DNA of 64,000 nucleotides from Chrysomallon squamiferum (GCA_012295275.1 CM022671.1:25032822-25096821), one strand, 5' to 3'. Positions 10,709-23,815 are shown, numbered from the stretch's first letter. Notes: generated by a model not told the origin, from the letters alone. Numbers and translations: made by a program.

Positions 10709-13012
10709 TTACACAAGAAAATTAACAAGCTGATTTTGTAATTTCAATAAAAGAGAGAAAAATTAGCTACTTTCTATATAGCTTGTTCAAACGATTCGAG
10801 AATATCGTGCAATACATTCTATATACCCTGGGAATAGTGAAACAAAATCGAGATATGTGAATGACTCAATAGTCCACTGTCAAATGTAATAAGTTCGAGA
10901 ACACAGATCTGGAATAATATTTAATGTCTGGGTTGGTACTGTATATTTGTTTTAGACAGTTATATTAACAAACTAATACTCATTTTATTATTATTTTACA
11001 ATTGTTAAACATATCGAAATAATGCATTGTTTATTCCTAGACTACAGTTTTATTTTTGACAGTAATACAATATCTGGATGATATCTGGTGTAATTGCATT
11101 TTTATTCTTATTATTAGTTCTTTAATCGTCACTGTTTTAATACTGAGTTTTCCTTATGATAATGATAATTGTGAAGACGATCATAATAATAATAATCATT
11201 ATGATTACGAGTATAATTATGCTTATAATAAATATTATGTTCAGAATGACCATGATAAAACTGAATAGATATATCTACAGAAATAAGGTGTATCATAGTC
11301 ATAAATAAATAAATATATAACTTTTTAGTGAGAAAGTATTGCTTGTACATTTATCTTGATAATCATCATTACCATCATCATTTCTCATTATTATTTTCAT
11401 CATTATTACTATTATTATCATTATCATTGTTGTTGTTGTTAAGTTTAACTGCATTTTTATCGATTTGGAGTAAATAAGTTCTTAAGAATATAAATAATTG
11501 TAAGTTTGCACTGAATCTTCTAATCCCGTGAAACACATCCACTGTTGTGTTTTTTTAGAATTAACTTTGTACACTTCCAACACTTAATAAGTGGATAAAA
11601 TTAAAAGTGTTAAAAATTGTTGTTCTGAAAGGTAATAATAATAATATTAATAATAAAACAGCCACTGCAGCAATAGTAATACTAGTAATAGTGGTAATAG
11701 TGGTAGTGGTAGTAGTAGTAGTAGTAGTAGTAGTAATAACAGTAGTAGTAGTAGTTGAACAATAAGTAGTATGTGTAGGTTAGTAATAGTAGTAGCACTG
11801 GCATTAAGTTTTGATATAATAATAATAATAATGATTATAATAATAATAAATAAATAAATAATAGTGGTTGTAGTATCAGCAGTAACAGTAGAATTATACG
11901 TCCAATATAGCAGTAACACTGGCAGTATGTGTGGGATGGCAGTTGATGTATAAGTAACGATAATAATCATCATCATCACTGTCACTGTCATCATTATCAT
12001 CATCGTCGTCGTCGTCGTCATCATCATTATTATTATCATTATTAGTATTACTAGAAACAGTACTTGTTATATTAGCACGAGTAATACTTGTAGTAGAAAT
12101 GTTAGTAGTTGTTGTAGCAGAAAAAGATTAAGTAGTAGTAGTTGTTGTTGCTGTTGTTATTGTTGTTATTGTCTTAACTTTAATATATAACTATATATTT
12201 GTAAATGATAATAAATCTTAACTAAAAAGTAATTTTTGAAGAGTAGAAATACTATTAAAGAGTTGTTACAAATTTGTATCAGCCTAATATATAAAAGAAA
12301 TATATAAACTGGCGCAGATTATCCTATTTAATTATTTACATTAATCATTTTCTGCGCACTGCACAAAACACTGGCAGTCAGAGTTTGATTAAAATCTAAA
12401 GGAGAAAAGAATATATATATACTAATATTTTTCTAATAGTGTTGTTTGGATAATACTATTGAATTTAATTTCACATTCACTGTAATCTTCAAAGCCATTT
12501 TATTAATATTTTTATTATCAATAAAAATGTTTGTTCTCATGTAGGTTTTTTTTTTTTTTCGCTTATTAAATCCTTTCAGTTGCTTTGTTATGTATATAAT
12601 GTTTGTTTTTTTTTCGAACTTTTTCATTCGAAATGATTAGTTTATAATTTTTGGCCGCCTCGGTTTTCTTTTTCTGTTTTTCTTATTTTTCCTTTTTCTT
12701 CTTTCTTTCTTTCTTTCTTTTTTTTTTTTTTCTTTCTTTCTTTCTTTTTTTTTCTTTTTACATTGTTTTCTTTTTCTTTTTTTTAATAATCCATAATCCA
12801 TATTCTCTCAGTTAATAACCCATATTTAAAATGCTATTCACAGAACACAGATAAAAAGGTAAAGATCCAAAGTAATATACCAGAATGTTTGGAAGTGTAA
12901 AAACACCAAGAACACGGTAAATCCATTAATTCAGTATATTTATTATTATTTAATTTTAGATGAAAATGAACAAACATAAACTAGAAGTAACATCCCTAGT
13001 TTCTTTTTTCCC

Positions 13013-13057
<45 letters not shown>

Positions 13058-13288
13058 TACTATCTTACATATATATACATATACATACATACATAAAATG
13101 TACTGCCACTGTGGCTACTATATTGCTACTGTTTATTACTTCATAATTTCAGATGTGCTTTTTCATACAAAAAAAAATTTCATATTGAAAATGAACAAAC
13201 ATAAACTAGAAGTAACTAAAAGTAACACAACTGTTACTACTATATTGGTACTGTTATACTACTATTACTGCTCTTACGATTAATACTA
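10709..13288. repeat. Cassette 3' flank of broken receptor 2
   Basis: The conserved 3' flank (10730-11050) is followed by AAT/ATC/TAG triplet repeats (11330-12060). The conserved TGCGCA block is at about 12300-12420 and C/T-rich low complexity at 12660-12780. (TTA)n lies near 13010-13050. A short segment is duplicated around 12960-12985 and 13190-13215. The possible poly(A) signal reads AACAAA here. No gene beyond the doubtful 70-residue ORF at 11056-11268. Confidence 0.65.
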
Positions 13289-13480
13289 TTATTTATGTAT
13301 TATTATTATTATACCAAAAAGTAATGCCACTGCTATTGCTGTTAGTAACCTACATATACTACATATTGTTCTACTTGTACTAATACTAAAGTGAACAAAG
13401 CTGATTCTAGGAACATACCAATCTAATTTCACAGGATTAGAAGATTTAGCGCAAACTGACAATAATAGCAAAACATTTCT
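13289..13480 (-). repeat. Inverted copy of cassette 3'-flank segment
   Basis: Read on the minus strand, this stretch matches the segment that follows type A genes on + (compare 4250-4500 and 21700-22020). It includes the TTTGCGCTAAATCTTCTAAT core and the TAGAACAATATGTAGTATATG core. The same block therefore exists here in reversed orientation, outside its normal place. Confidence 0.6.
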
Positions 13481-14975
13481 ATCACTGATTTATTTACAGC
13501 TGTGATACACATTATTTCTGTTGTTGTTGTTGTTGTTTTGTTATTATTTTTTCTTCTTCTTTCTTTCTTTTACATACATATGAGAGAACAATTAATTAAT
13601 TTATATTCAGTATAGTTTCACCCCATGTCAACACATTACTTACATTATCATTAGCGTATACCATGCGTGGAAATCAACGTATTTCGTTTAATTCTGTTTC
13701 CATTGAACATAACAACATGGAATTACTGTTGCTGTCTAGTACATTGAGGCGAACGTCGAATGATCAAAGTAAACAATTTACTCGACTATAACTGAAATTT
13801 AATGCAATAACTAGCACACAACAATTTTTTACAGTTTGTATGGATATCAAACGCAAATTTTTTCACAAAGAAGCTGAAGAAGCAGGTAAAGAATTCAGAT
13901 AGTAAATTCCAGATTATTTGTCTGTGAAAAAATTATTAAAAAACAGAAATAAATCATGAAAATATATTTGAATCATTAATAAACTATGCTCAGTCTTCTG
14001 TAGCATTTTATGAATATCAGAGTACAAGTACATGACTTGGAATGAACCGTTTCCTCGTAGAACAAGTTATGTATATAAAAATGCTTTCCAGAATGAGTAC
14101 ATTAATTTAAAATCTTTGCTATAATTTCATACGGTTTACTCCGTAATTCTTTCAAATCTACAGTACACTAATCGTTGAACAATTCGTCCTAACTGGTTTA
14201 GCTTAAAAACAATTAATTACCAAAATAAAAATCCTTTGATCACAGTTACATTCGTAACGTATAATATTTTTCATGAGATTATTCAATTTCAATTTGTCTG
14301 TTTGTTTGTCTTCTTTTTAGCTTGCAATAAAATGTTATTAATGCTAACACAGTTTGTCTTTTCTTTTCTAATTACTCAAAACAGATGCAAAGTTAATATA
14401 CTTTAATTATTTATCTGATGTACTTAAAGACACACTGTATTTCAAATCGTTTACTTATTTATACTGAAACAGTAATTATGATTAGCTCAGTAAACCGTTT
14501 CCCTTCATAAACCTAGATAACTCCTCTTATTCTGATATATACAGATGTATATCTACATATGTGCATATGTTTTGTGTGTGTATATATATATATATGTGTG
14601 CGTGTGAGAGTATGTGTGTGTGTATAAAAGGAAAGACAGGATTTTATAAATATATATATATCTTCCATAATAGTCCTTTCATTGCCAAGAGCAACAAAGA
14701 ATTATAATTATTCTTTATATGTACTATATCTTAAAATATTAGTTTTTGGATATAATATAATAGTTTCATACTTAAAATTAAAGATGAATTAAATAAATAT
14801 TTTTATTAAGTACAATGAAATTATGGTCTTTGCAGTTGAAACTGATTCGAAATTCAGACATAAACTGCATCATTATTATTTGAACTGGGTCATAACTATA
14901 AAAGTTACTGAACTAAATTAGAAATCATGTATACATAAAGAAAATAAATTTTTGGCAGGTATATTTGCAATGTTA
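13481..14975. other. Cassette spacer before type B fragment
   Basis: AT-rich DNA homologous to 6100-6700, 24.3-24.9, 34.3-35.7 and 41.3-42.5 kb. It has TG/TA repeats at about 14570-14620. I see no open coding region. Confidence 0.6.
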
Positions 14976-15290
14976 ACGAAGGTACTGAAAGAATGTATTC
15001 AAACTTCACCTCTCAGAACTGGTGGGTTGGAGCAACTGTCTTGACCAACTGTTACAGCAAGAGCGCTACAGAAAGTAAAATTCGTTTGGCCAAAATTTTT
15101 CATTTTTCATTTTTCATTGACTATTGCAACTTCCATACAGTAAAGTCATAATTAATGCATTTGTCGATTTTCTTTTCTCAATGTATCCTTCAGTCAAACT
15201 TTTTATATATTTAAATGTGACGCGAAATTTGAGACGTACTTCGTTCAAATCGTGTACATGTATTTGGAGATATAACACACTTCACAGGAA
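14976..15290 (+). pseudogene. Type B receptor fragment (ECL2 to helix 8)
   Basis: The match to the 59222 gene starts at the Glu-Gly-Thr end of TM4, then Asn-Phe-Thr-Ser-Gln-Asn-Trp-Trp-Val-Gly. TM5 is deleted, and the sequence resumes at the Thr-Asn-Cys-Tyr loop and Ile-Arg-Leu-Ala-Lys before TM6. TM6 is replaced by a short TTTTTCA repeat and shifts frame. TM7 (Tyr-Pro-Ser-Val-Lys-Leu-Phe-Ile-Tyr) and the helix-8 region (Arg-Asn-Leu-Arg-Arg-Thr) are recognisable to about 15290. This is the only type B fragment in the array that keeps helix 8. Confidence 0.8.
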
Positions 15291-16107
15291 TGATAAAAAT
15301 GTGGCAACATAAAAAAATATGGAAAGTTTACGTTGACATCCGTTTTACTGAATGTAGCACTATTGGTGCTTAAGGTAAAGATTCTATAGAAATATAAAAA
15401 TGACTCCATTAACGGAATATTAGTTCTGATCAAATGAATGATACTATATCTGCCATTTGTAGTTTTCTCGGTTTTACATATACTGTTAATATAACTTTGC
15501 TTTGAAACACTGGGTAATGCATATCTCAGAATACATTGCAGACAAAGCAAATCATCTTTGCATGATCCCCTCTTCAAACAAATACTTTCTTATTTTTGAA
15601 ATTTAAGTGCAGGTATAGTAATATTACTAAACATAGTTACGGTTATCAAGGCTTTATTATACTGTACTAATACATTTTCTTATTACGTTGTGTTCTTTTT
15701 CTTTCCAATAAGCATTTTTTAATTTTTCTTATTAGTATTTGTTGCAAAAGAATTTGAATAATGTGATTAAGATAAAGAAAAAAGACAAGTTTTTTTCCAG
15801 CATTAAAAATGTATAATTTCAACGAAATTTAATACAAAGAGACAAAATGAAATGAAACAAATTTAAATGGTAAATTCAACATTATTTCCATTTTATTTTT
15901 CTATGAAAATACCTGAATCATTAACAAACTATGCTCAGACTTCTGCAGCAAATTATGAATATCGTAGAATGGAAACAATTATTAATGACTTGGAATGAAC
16001 TGTTTTACTGGTAGAACAAGTTATGTATATAAAAATGCTTTACAGAATGAGTATATTAATTTACAGTCTTTGCTTTAATTTTGTGTGATTTATTCCGTGA
16101 TTTCTTC
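15291..16107. other. AT-rich spacer with block shared with 48.7-49.7 kb
   Basis: Segment 15330-15640 has a clear counterpart at 48690-49020 (shared GATCAAATGAATGATACT core and CTATCTGCCATTTGTAGTT core), and 15700-15760 matches 49650-49680. Segment 15870-16100 repeats 6400-6660. No gene recognised. Confidence 0.6.
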
Positions 16108-16275
16108 AAATCACTGAGAGTGTTTAACTGAGATCGTCAGACACCAGAAAACTGCAGTTTTCACCAACTGTTACAACACGAGAGCTGTATAAAGTAAAAT
16201 TCTTTTGGATTGAAGTTTTTCATTTTTCATACACTGTTACAACTTCCATACAGTAAAGTCATAATTAATGCAGTG
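16108..16275 (+). pseudogene. Type B receptor fragment, duplicate of 6684-6860
   Basis: Nearly the same relic as at 6684-6860, with the same internal damage: TM5 end, the Arg-His-Gln-Lys loop, then frame loss and a scrap of the TM6-TM7 region. Its presence here next to a second, fuller type B fragment (14976-15290) shows that this interval holds two cassette ends. Confidence 0.72.
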
Positions 16276-16619
16276 AAATGAAATAAAACAATCTGACGAA
16301 AAATTCATTTAATAATAAGCAAATTTATGTTCTACATAAATTTAAAAATGAGACAATTCATATATTTCTATCGACATGTTCCACATAACATTAAAAATCT
16401 TAATTCTAATTTTCCATGATTTACTCCGCAATTCTTTCGTATGTATAGTGTCTGAATCGATGAAAAGTTGACGATAATCAGTGTTTATTTTAAAAACGTA
16501 ATTACGAAAGTGTAATGTTTTGATCAAAAACCTGCAATAGTCCAGATAAATATAATTCTTTTAAATACTTTTTGAAACGTCACGGTGTGTTGTCCCTGTA
16601 ATGTATATTCATCTAATTT

Positions 16620-16805
16620 CAAATGAGATATCTCGTATATTTCCATCGACATGTTCCACGTTACATTAGAAATCAGATATCGTATATATTTCCATCGACA
16701 TGTTCTACGAAACATTAAAAATAAGATATCTCGTAAATTTCCATCGACATATTCTACGTAACATGAAAAATCAGTTATCTCGTTAATTTCCACCGACTTG
16801 TTCAA
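16620..16805. repeat. Minisatellite, ~56-bp unit
   Basis: Three to four head-to-tail units share the core TTTCCATCGACATGTTC and then a degenerate ACATTAAAAATCAGATATC. Single related units lie near 16360-16400, 6950-7000 and 50570-50625. The minus-strand ORF over it (16808-16524) is only the repeat read through. Confidence 0.7.
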
Positions 16806-17122
16806 CACTTTAATTTAGCAATGTTTGCTTGAATTCTACTTGATTTACTCCGCAGTTCTTTAATATGTACAGTATTCGAATCGTTCAAAAGTTGACATTA
16901 ATCAGCGTTTATTTCAAAAATTTAATTACGAAAGTATGTTTTGCTCAGGATTGTGTTGATAACCTACAATAGTCCAGATAAATATAATTCTTTTAAATAC
17001 TTTTGAAATTTCACTGTTTGTTGTCCCTGTAATGTATATTCATCTAATTTGAATTGTTCTATAAAACCAATGACATTTGAAGTTAACTTTCTTTCGTTCA
17101 GTCAGTTTATTTATTTATATAT

Positions 17123-17161
<39 letters not shown>

Positions 17162-17634
17162 TTATTTGTATTATTCTCTGTTTGTTTCTGTTCTTTTATT
17201 CTTGACGTTCTTTACATAGTCAAAATAGTAGTAGTAGTAGTAGTAGCTGTTGTTGTAGTTGTTGTTATTATAGCAGTAATAATAGTTAGTAGCAGTTTAT
17301 TTTTTGTACCGTATATAAAGTTAATTAGATTATCAAAAGTGTTGATGTTTTTTCTTTTTATTATTATTGCTATTACTATTATTATTGTCATCTTCATCAT
17401 CAAAAATCATGTTAGAACATAATTATTTTATCAATAGCATGCTGAATATAACATGACTATGTAACACTGATATAAAAGCAAATAAATAAATAGCAATATT
17501 TTACTAATGATCTCTTTTGTGAATTCTCAGTAATATTCACTTGTCTCCATTATTAAAACAACTCGTACAATACACAGAATCACGTACTTCGTCAACATTT
17601 CTTCTGATGTTTAATTTATCCTCTCGTGTCCTAT
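16806..17634. repeat. Spacer with (TTTA)n
   Basis: (TTTA)n at about 17105-17165, TAG/TTG triplets at 17225-17300, ATT/ATC triplets at 17360-17402, then the forward-orientation segment to 17600. It is homologous to the window's first 640 bases. No gene. Confidence 0.7.
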
Positions 17635-17920
17635 CCAGAAAAACATTTAACAGAGGCAAAGGCTGCAACCAAAGCCATTATAAACATTAGTTTTGACTCT
17701 TAGAAACAGGCTATTAGAAATGTCGCAGTGTTTAAATGTTATATCATTTTGGCTAGAAGTGTCTTAATCATAAAGTGGCCTATGACACAGACAAGAATCC
17801 AGGATTTTGCAGCAGTCATCACTATGAAGATGTTTAAAAATCTCACACTATAACACAGCTTTGTGCTATAATTGTATCTTTAGAGAACATATCAGAGATA
17901 TTAGCTACAGTCATTATCAT
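17635..17920 (-). pseudogene. Type C receptor pseudogene, 5' part
   Basis: Minus-strand relic beginning at about 17920-17912 with Met-Thr-Val-Ala-Asn-Ile-Ser-Asp. It breaks in TM1 and TM2 and ends in the Ala-rich start of TM3. It stops at the same point as the copy at 638, so both derive from one already truncated ancestor. Confidence 0.73.
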
Positions 17921-19294
17921 GCTTAAACCCTGTTCAAAATGATTATGGCATTCATTCAATTTTCTAATAGAATCTTAACAGTTGTACACTTACTCACGAA
18001 AAGTATTAATAAATATTAAACTATTATTTGAAAACGGAATATATTGTTCCTTAGAGGAAATACCCTCACGCATATTTTATTTTTTTAATTTTGACTGTTA
18101 TTTCGAAAGTGTTTCACATCTTATCTTCCTATACACCGACAATTCTCTTATAGATAATTATGTGTGCATATGTGTATATATATGAATGTATGTATGTATG
18201 CATATATGTATGTGTGTATGTATGCATGTATATATGTATGTATGTGTGTATTTAAGTGTGTATGTGTACATGTATGTATGTATGTATGTTTGTATGTATG
18301 TGCATGTGTCAATGTGAGCACTGACCGCTAGATGTATTACCAAAGAAACATCGAGTTGTATCTAGGTTTACCAACAATAAGATCATGATATAATACTAAG
18401 TGTGCGTGTGTGTGTGCGTGTGTGTGTACGAGTGCGTGTGCGTGTGTGCGTGTGTATGTGCGAATGTGTTTGTGTGTAAAAGCGTAAAATGTTTCATTAA
18501 AAATAAATAAAACAAAATAAAAACGGAAAATTTGTTATAATTTTCCTTGTGTAATGTTATATGACCTATATTTTATGTCTTCGATTGCTTTACTTAATAT
18601 TAATACACATGTATCTCTCTACGTATCTACGAGAATAAACATTACTTAGTAAATCCCTGAAGAATGACGTCACGGTACATATACACACAAAAGCACACAC
18701 AGAGACACATACAGTCACATATACTACACACAGATAGACACATATACACACAAATACACACACGCACATACATACACACATTCGTACAAAATCTTATACA
18801 TTTACATCTACAAAAATGTTCCGGGTTGATAGCGTAACAACAGTTTTGTGATTTTTTTCAGCGTATTTCCACAAAAGTTATGAAAGTAACGCACTCCATC
18901 AGCATGAATATAGTTTGGTGATTAGAGTGAAGGGAATTACCAGTTATCAATAAAGATGCCGTGGTATTATTGTCTATCGTTATGAAGTTACACACACATA
19001 CACACATATTAGCATTTGTCATTCTGCATACCTACCTAACTACCTTCCTATCTCTCGCGATTATTTGTTTACCTCTGAATGAATGTGACGGGAGAAAAAG
19101 TAAAAAACTCACAGAAACACTTAATAACGAAGAGAGGTTGAACAACGAACTTAAGCGATCGCCATGTCACCTTCTGAAACTAACAATATAATTACAAAGT
19201 ACAAACCCACCAATTTCTCTAAAACCAAAACGACCTTTTGTTATACAACCAGTAGACAGGAAGATACACTACCTGCCTCTATATGTAGTTCATG
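17921..19294. repeat. Microsatellite-rich spacer upstream of receptor 3
   Basis: TATG repeats at about 18180-18305, TG/CG-rich GTGTGCG repeats at 18400-18475 and CA repeats at 18670-18785 and 18990-19010. Unique parts are homologous to 922-2101. No gene. Confidence 0.8.
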
Positions 19295-19373
19295 CTGTCA
19301 ATCAAATTTTTCAGTATATAAATTAGTTTTACACGTTAACCAATGAGAAGCATTAGAAACTAGAGTATAAAAG
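19295..19373 (+). promoter_or_regulatory. Promoter module of receptor 3
   Basis: CTGTCAATCA at 19295-19304, CCAAT at 19340-19344, TATAAAAG at 19366-19373; all three elements match the 2102 module. A second TATAAAAG at 19679-19686 lies only about 40 nt before the start codon. A four-codon upstream ORF starts at 19672. Confidence 0.62.
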
Positions 19374-19722
19374 ATGCAGAAATCAGCGCATTTACAAATC
19401 TGTAGTGAAATGTGTTGTATTCAACTTATTAAGACATGATTTGATTTAACTTCATACAAGTCGTGACCAAAGTACATAGCAAGAAGAAAAAGGAAAGTAG
19501 TTTGGATACGAAAAATTCGAATTGTTCTTGATAAGGATAATTTTCAACGTACAATCATTTTTAGAAAATATTCCGCAGAAACGAAGAATTTCGGCATTTT
19601 TCATTTTCAAGTATTTTACTTTCATTATTGTTTAACGTGTAATACAACAGCGTGAAATCAGGAAAGATTATATGTTCATATAAAAGACTAAGTCGTATAT
19701 TAATACTGAAGAAGAAACAACG

Positions 19723-20700
19723 ATGTCGGTGAATGTAACCAATTCCTCTGACGTTATATCTAAAGCTATTGTTGCAGGGGGCAGTTCTGTTATACTGTTT
19801 GCATTTTCAACGAGTTTCTTCATACTGGTAGTTCTTGTAAAATCTGCAATGACCTCTGGAGTTATTGGTTTGTTCATGGTTAACGAAGCTGTGTCAGACA
19901 TAATGTTTCAAATCAATACAGTAATATATTTTATGAACTCAAAATTTGTCTTCACTTCGGTTTTGATGCCTGCCTTAGCATCCGTTAAATGTTTCTCTAT
20001 GATGGGGTTAGGCATAGTTCTATGTATCGCTATATGCAATCCTTTGAAATATATGGTTTACGTTACTGTGAAGAGAGTGAAGATATATATGACAGTAATC
20101 TGGCTCTGGGTTCCCTTGGTGTTATGTTACGTTTATTTAGAAGGAACGTTTTACACGGTGAATGAACATTCGAAGAGAATTGATCCTAACTACACTTCAA
20201 CGAACTGGTGGGTTGGCGCTCTTAACGTGACAGGTTATGTTGCTGTTCCTTTCATAGTAATTACAGTATGTATGATAAAAATAACCAGATTTCAAAATGC
20301 TGCAATTTTAACTAATTCTAACGTCAAGCAAACAACAGAAAGCAAAATACGTTTGGCTAATTTCAACACGATCATTTTCATCACGTACATCGTGACACAG
20401 TTGCCATTTCACGTCGTTTACTCCCTTCACATCGTTGATTCACGAGTAATGATATCAGTGATTACCGCCTACTTTTTCTGGAACTTGATGAAACCCGTTG
20501 GTTATTTACTTGTAATGCGCAATTTCAGATATACGGCGATGAACATGTGTTGTCATGTTTGCATAAAGAAAACAAGCGGTAAAACTACCAAGATAACTTC
20601 AGTGAAAGCCGTGCCGATTGGAAACACAGACAAACAACAAAGTACAGAAGTTACCGTTATAAAAACAAGAAATGATTTTGAAATGAGAGGAGAAAACTAA
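19723..20700 (+). CDS. Type A seven-TM class A-like receptor 3
   Basis: Intact single-exon ORF of 325 residues, the common length of the array. It has an N-terminal Asn-Val-Thr and Asn-Ser-Ser, Asn-Glu-Ala-Val-Ser-Asp in TM2, Val-Leu-Cys in place of DRY, Trp in TM4, Pro in TM5 and TM6, Lys-Pro-Val-Gly-Tyr in TM7 and Met-Arg-Asn-Phe-Arg-Tyr in helix 8. The C-terminal tail is Ser/Thr/Lys rich and ends Arg-Gly-Glu-Asn. TM1-TM3 are closest to receptor 1. It differs from its sisters mainly in TM2/loop 1, TM5 (Val-Thr-Gly-Tyr-Val-Ala) and TM7, the places where ligand contact would be expected. Promoter and poly(A) signal are all present, so this is one of the best candidates for an active gene. Confidence 0.91.
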   Translation: MSVNVTNSSDVISKAIVAGGSSVILFAFSTSFFILVVLVKSAMTSGVIGLFMVNEAVSDIMFQINTVIYFMNSKFVFTSVLMPALASVKCFSMMGLGIVLCIAICNPLKYMVYVTVKRVKIYMTVIWLWVPLVLCYVYLEGTFYTVNEHSKRIDPNYTSTNWWVGALNVTGYVAVPFIVITVCMIKITRFQNAAILTNSNVKQTTESKIRLANFNTIIFITYIVTQLPFHVVYSLHIVDSRVMISVITAYFFWNLMKPVGYLLVMRNFRYTAMNMCCHVCIKKTSGKTTKITSVKAVPIGNTDKQQSTEVTVIKTRNDFEMRGEN

Positions 20701-20926
20701 TAATTAGAGCAGACAATTAAGAAGATGATTTTGTAGTTTAAATCAAACGGAAAAAATAATAGCTACTTTCTTTATATTTTGTTCAAACGATTCGAGAATA
20801 TTCTGCAATACTTTCTATATACCATGTCAAAACAGTCCACTCTCAAATATAAGTTTGAGAACGTAGGTCTGAAATAATAACTGATGTGCGGGTTGGTTCT
20901 GTATATTTGTTCTAGACATTTATATT

Positions 20927-20932
20927 AATAAA
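20927..20932 (+). terminator. Poly(A) signal AATAAA, receptor 3
   Basis: AATAAA about 227 nt after the stop, at the position homologous to 3708-3713. Confidence 0.45.
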
Positions 20933-20939
20933 ATAATAC

Positions 20940-21430
20940 CCATGAAATATTTATTATTCCTTTAAAATTGTTAAACATATTGAAATAATGTTTTGTTTAT
21001 TCCTAGACTATAGTTTTATTTCTAATCGTCATGCAGTGTATGGATGATATTTGGTGTAATTGCAGTTTTATTTTAATTATTACAGCATTAATTTTGAGTT
21101 TATCTTTCATTAATGATAATGACTGTGGTAATTATGGTGAAGATGATCATAATCACTATTGTTTTTAGTGATGTATATAATATTGTTCATAATAATAATT
21201 ATGTTCAGAATGACCATGATAAATGTGAATAGCTATATATACAGAAATAATGTGTATCAAAGTGTAAATAAACAAATAATATAAACATTTTACTGATGTA
21301 AATGTGTGTGTGTGAAATTAATGTTTGTACATCACCATCATCATTGTCATTATTACTATTATTATTGTTCTTTCTTGTTGTTGTTGTTGTTGTTTGACTG
21401 CACTACTCTCAGTTTAGATTAAATAATCTG

Positions 21431-21477
<47 letters not shown>

Positions 21478-22027
21478 ATACAGAAGTAATACACAGCTAT
21501 AAATAAATAAATAATATAACATTTTTGCTGATATAGATATATATCAAAGTAATGCTTGTACATTTATTATGATAATCGTCATCTCCATTATCATAATTGT
21601 TTCTATTATTATTGCTGTTGTTGTTGTAAGTCTGAATGCACTGTTATCAAGTTAGACTAATTAATTTCATAAAAAGTAATAAAAAGAACCTCAATTATTG
21701 CCAGATTTCGCTAAATCTTCTAAACCCGGAATGTTATTTATCACTTCTAGTGGTATGTTATGGGGTGAATTTTTTAATTATTATTTAGAATGAATTTTCT
21801 ACATTTTCAACATTTAATAACTGGACAAAATAAAAAGTACTCAAAACTTTTGTTCTGAAAAGTTGTAATAATACTAGTAATAACAACAGCCTCAGCAACA
21901 ATAGTAATACGAGTAAATTTATATTAGTAATAGTAGCTGTAGATTGATAGTGGTGGTAATAGTAGGAGCAGAACAATATGTAGTATATGTAGGTTAGTAA
22001 CAGCAATAGCAGTGGCATGAGGTTTTG

Positions 22028-22076
<49 letters not shown>

Positions 22077-23815
22077 AATAGTAGTAGTCGTAACAGTAGT
22101 AATAGTAGTATAATAGTAACAGTATAGTGGTAGCAGTGATAGTAATAGTATAAAAGTAATAGTACTAATATAGTAGTAGCTGTAGCATTTGATACATAAA
22201 TAATGACAATAATCATCATCTTCTTCATTATTAACATCATCATTATTATCAGATCATTATTATTACTATATTATTATTATTATTACTAGAAATCATACTT
22301 CTTGTAATAGCAGGAACAATACTTGTAGTAGAAATATTTGTAGTAGTAGCAGAAATAGAAGAAGTAGTACTTGTACTTGTTGTTATGTTCTGTTGTCGTT
22401 TTAGAAATAATAGCAATAATACTAACTTTAATATATAACTATATGTTTGTACATGATTATGAATCTGAACTAAAAGGTTATTCATGAAGAGTAGAAATAC
22501 TATTAAACAATTTTTAAATTTTGCATAAGCCAAATATATAAAAGATATTTGGTAAGAAATATATAAACTGGCGCAGATTTTCCTTTTTAATTATTTACGT
22601 TAATCATTTTCTGCGCAATACACAAAACACTGGCAGTCAGAGTTTGATTAAAATCTAAAGGAGAAAAGAAGATTAAAAATATATGTATATATTAATATTT
22701 TTCTAATAGCTTGGATAATAATATTGAATTTAATTTCAGATCGATAGACTGTAATCCTCAGAACGATATTATTAATATTTTTATTATTAATAAACATTTT
22801 GTTGTGATGTAGGTCTTTTTCATTTGCGATGATTAAATCCTTTCAGCTCGTTTGTTATATATATTTCATTTTTCCAAAACTTTTACATTTGAAATGATAA
22901 GTTTTACTGTTTTGCCGCCTCGGTTTTTTTTTAATGTTTTTTTTGTTTTTTTTTTTTTTTTTTTTGGTATAATCCATAATCCATATTAGCTCAGTTAATT
23001 AACACAGAGGACTGCGTCAAACTCATACTTAATAGGCTATTCACAGAACACAGATAAAAAGGTAAAGATCCAAAGTAATTTCAAATTAGTAATAAATAGT
23101 TTTAAAAAAACAAGTAAAAAAAAAATACAAGAAAGAAGCAAAACGAAAAGAATAATAATATTAAATAAAGAATACTCATAGGTTTGTTTTTTATTTTATT
23201 TCATTTCTTTATTTGTGTGTTTGTTTAGCAGTTTATTTATTTATTAGTCTGTTTGTTTTATTAATTAGTTTGTTCATTTGTCGTTTTGTTTGTTTATTTG
23301 TTTATTTGTTTGTTTATTTATTTATTTATCAGTTTATTTATTTATTTATTCATTCATTTACTTGTTACTGATATATTTATTTATCTTTTTTCTTTTACTT
23401 TTCTTTTCTTAATTATGTAAACGTTTATTACACAATTCACTACAAGCATTAACCTGAGTTTTTTTTACATTCCATAGATTCTTCAAATCAGGTGTTTCAC
23501 ACCTTACTATTTTAACTTAAACAGAGCAATTCAGAGTGCAGTTAACTATTAAGGTGATTTCAAACATTTACTTTCTTCAAATAAGATTTTTACACCATAA
23601 ACACGATGAAAACGATAAATTCATTAATTCAGTATATTTATTATTATCTAATTTCACACCGGAAAAAATATTATAATGAAAATCAACAAACATAAACTTG
23701 AAGTAACATACCTATTGTCTTTTTCGTTTTTGCTGTTGTTATTATTGTTATTATTATTATTATTATTTTTATTTTATAAACATATATGAAATTAACTGAA
23801 GTACCTTTAATCTGT
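20940..23815. repeat. Cassette 3' flank of receptor 3
   Basis: (AT)n at 21438-21468, (AAT)n at about 22027-22075 and TAG/AAT triplets to 22350. The conserved TGCGCA block is at 22560-22690, poly(T) at about 22935-22966, TTTG/TTTA repeats at 23210-23360 and (TTA)n at 23738-23768. The 70-residue ORF seen after receptors 1 and 2 is broken here by an early stop near 21170. No gene. Confidence 0.7.

Noticed and set aside
22249-22533. Ser/Thr- and Leu-rich ORFs across the gene 3' flanks (also 4.4, 11.7, 21.8, 32.6, 39.5-39.9, 47.7 kb)
   Set aside because: Products of TAG/AAT/ATC triplet repeats, which avoid stops in some frames.
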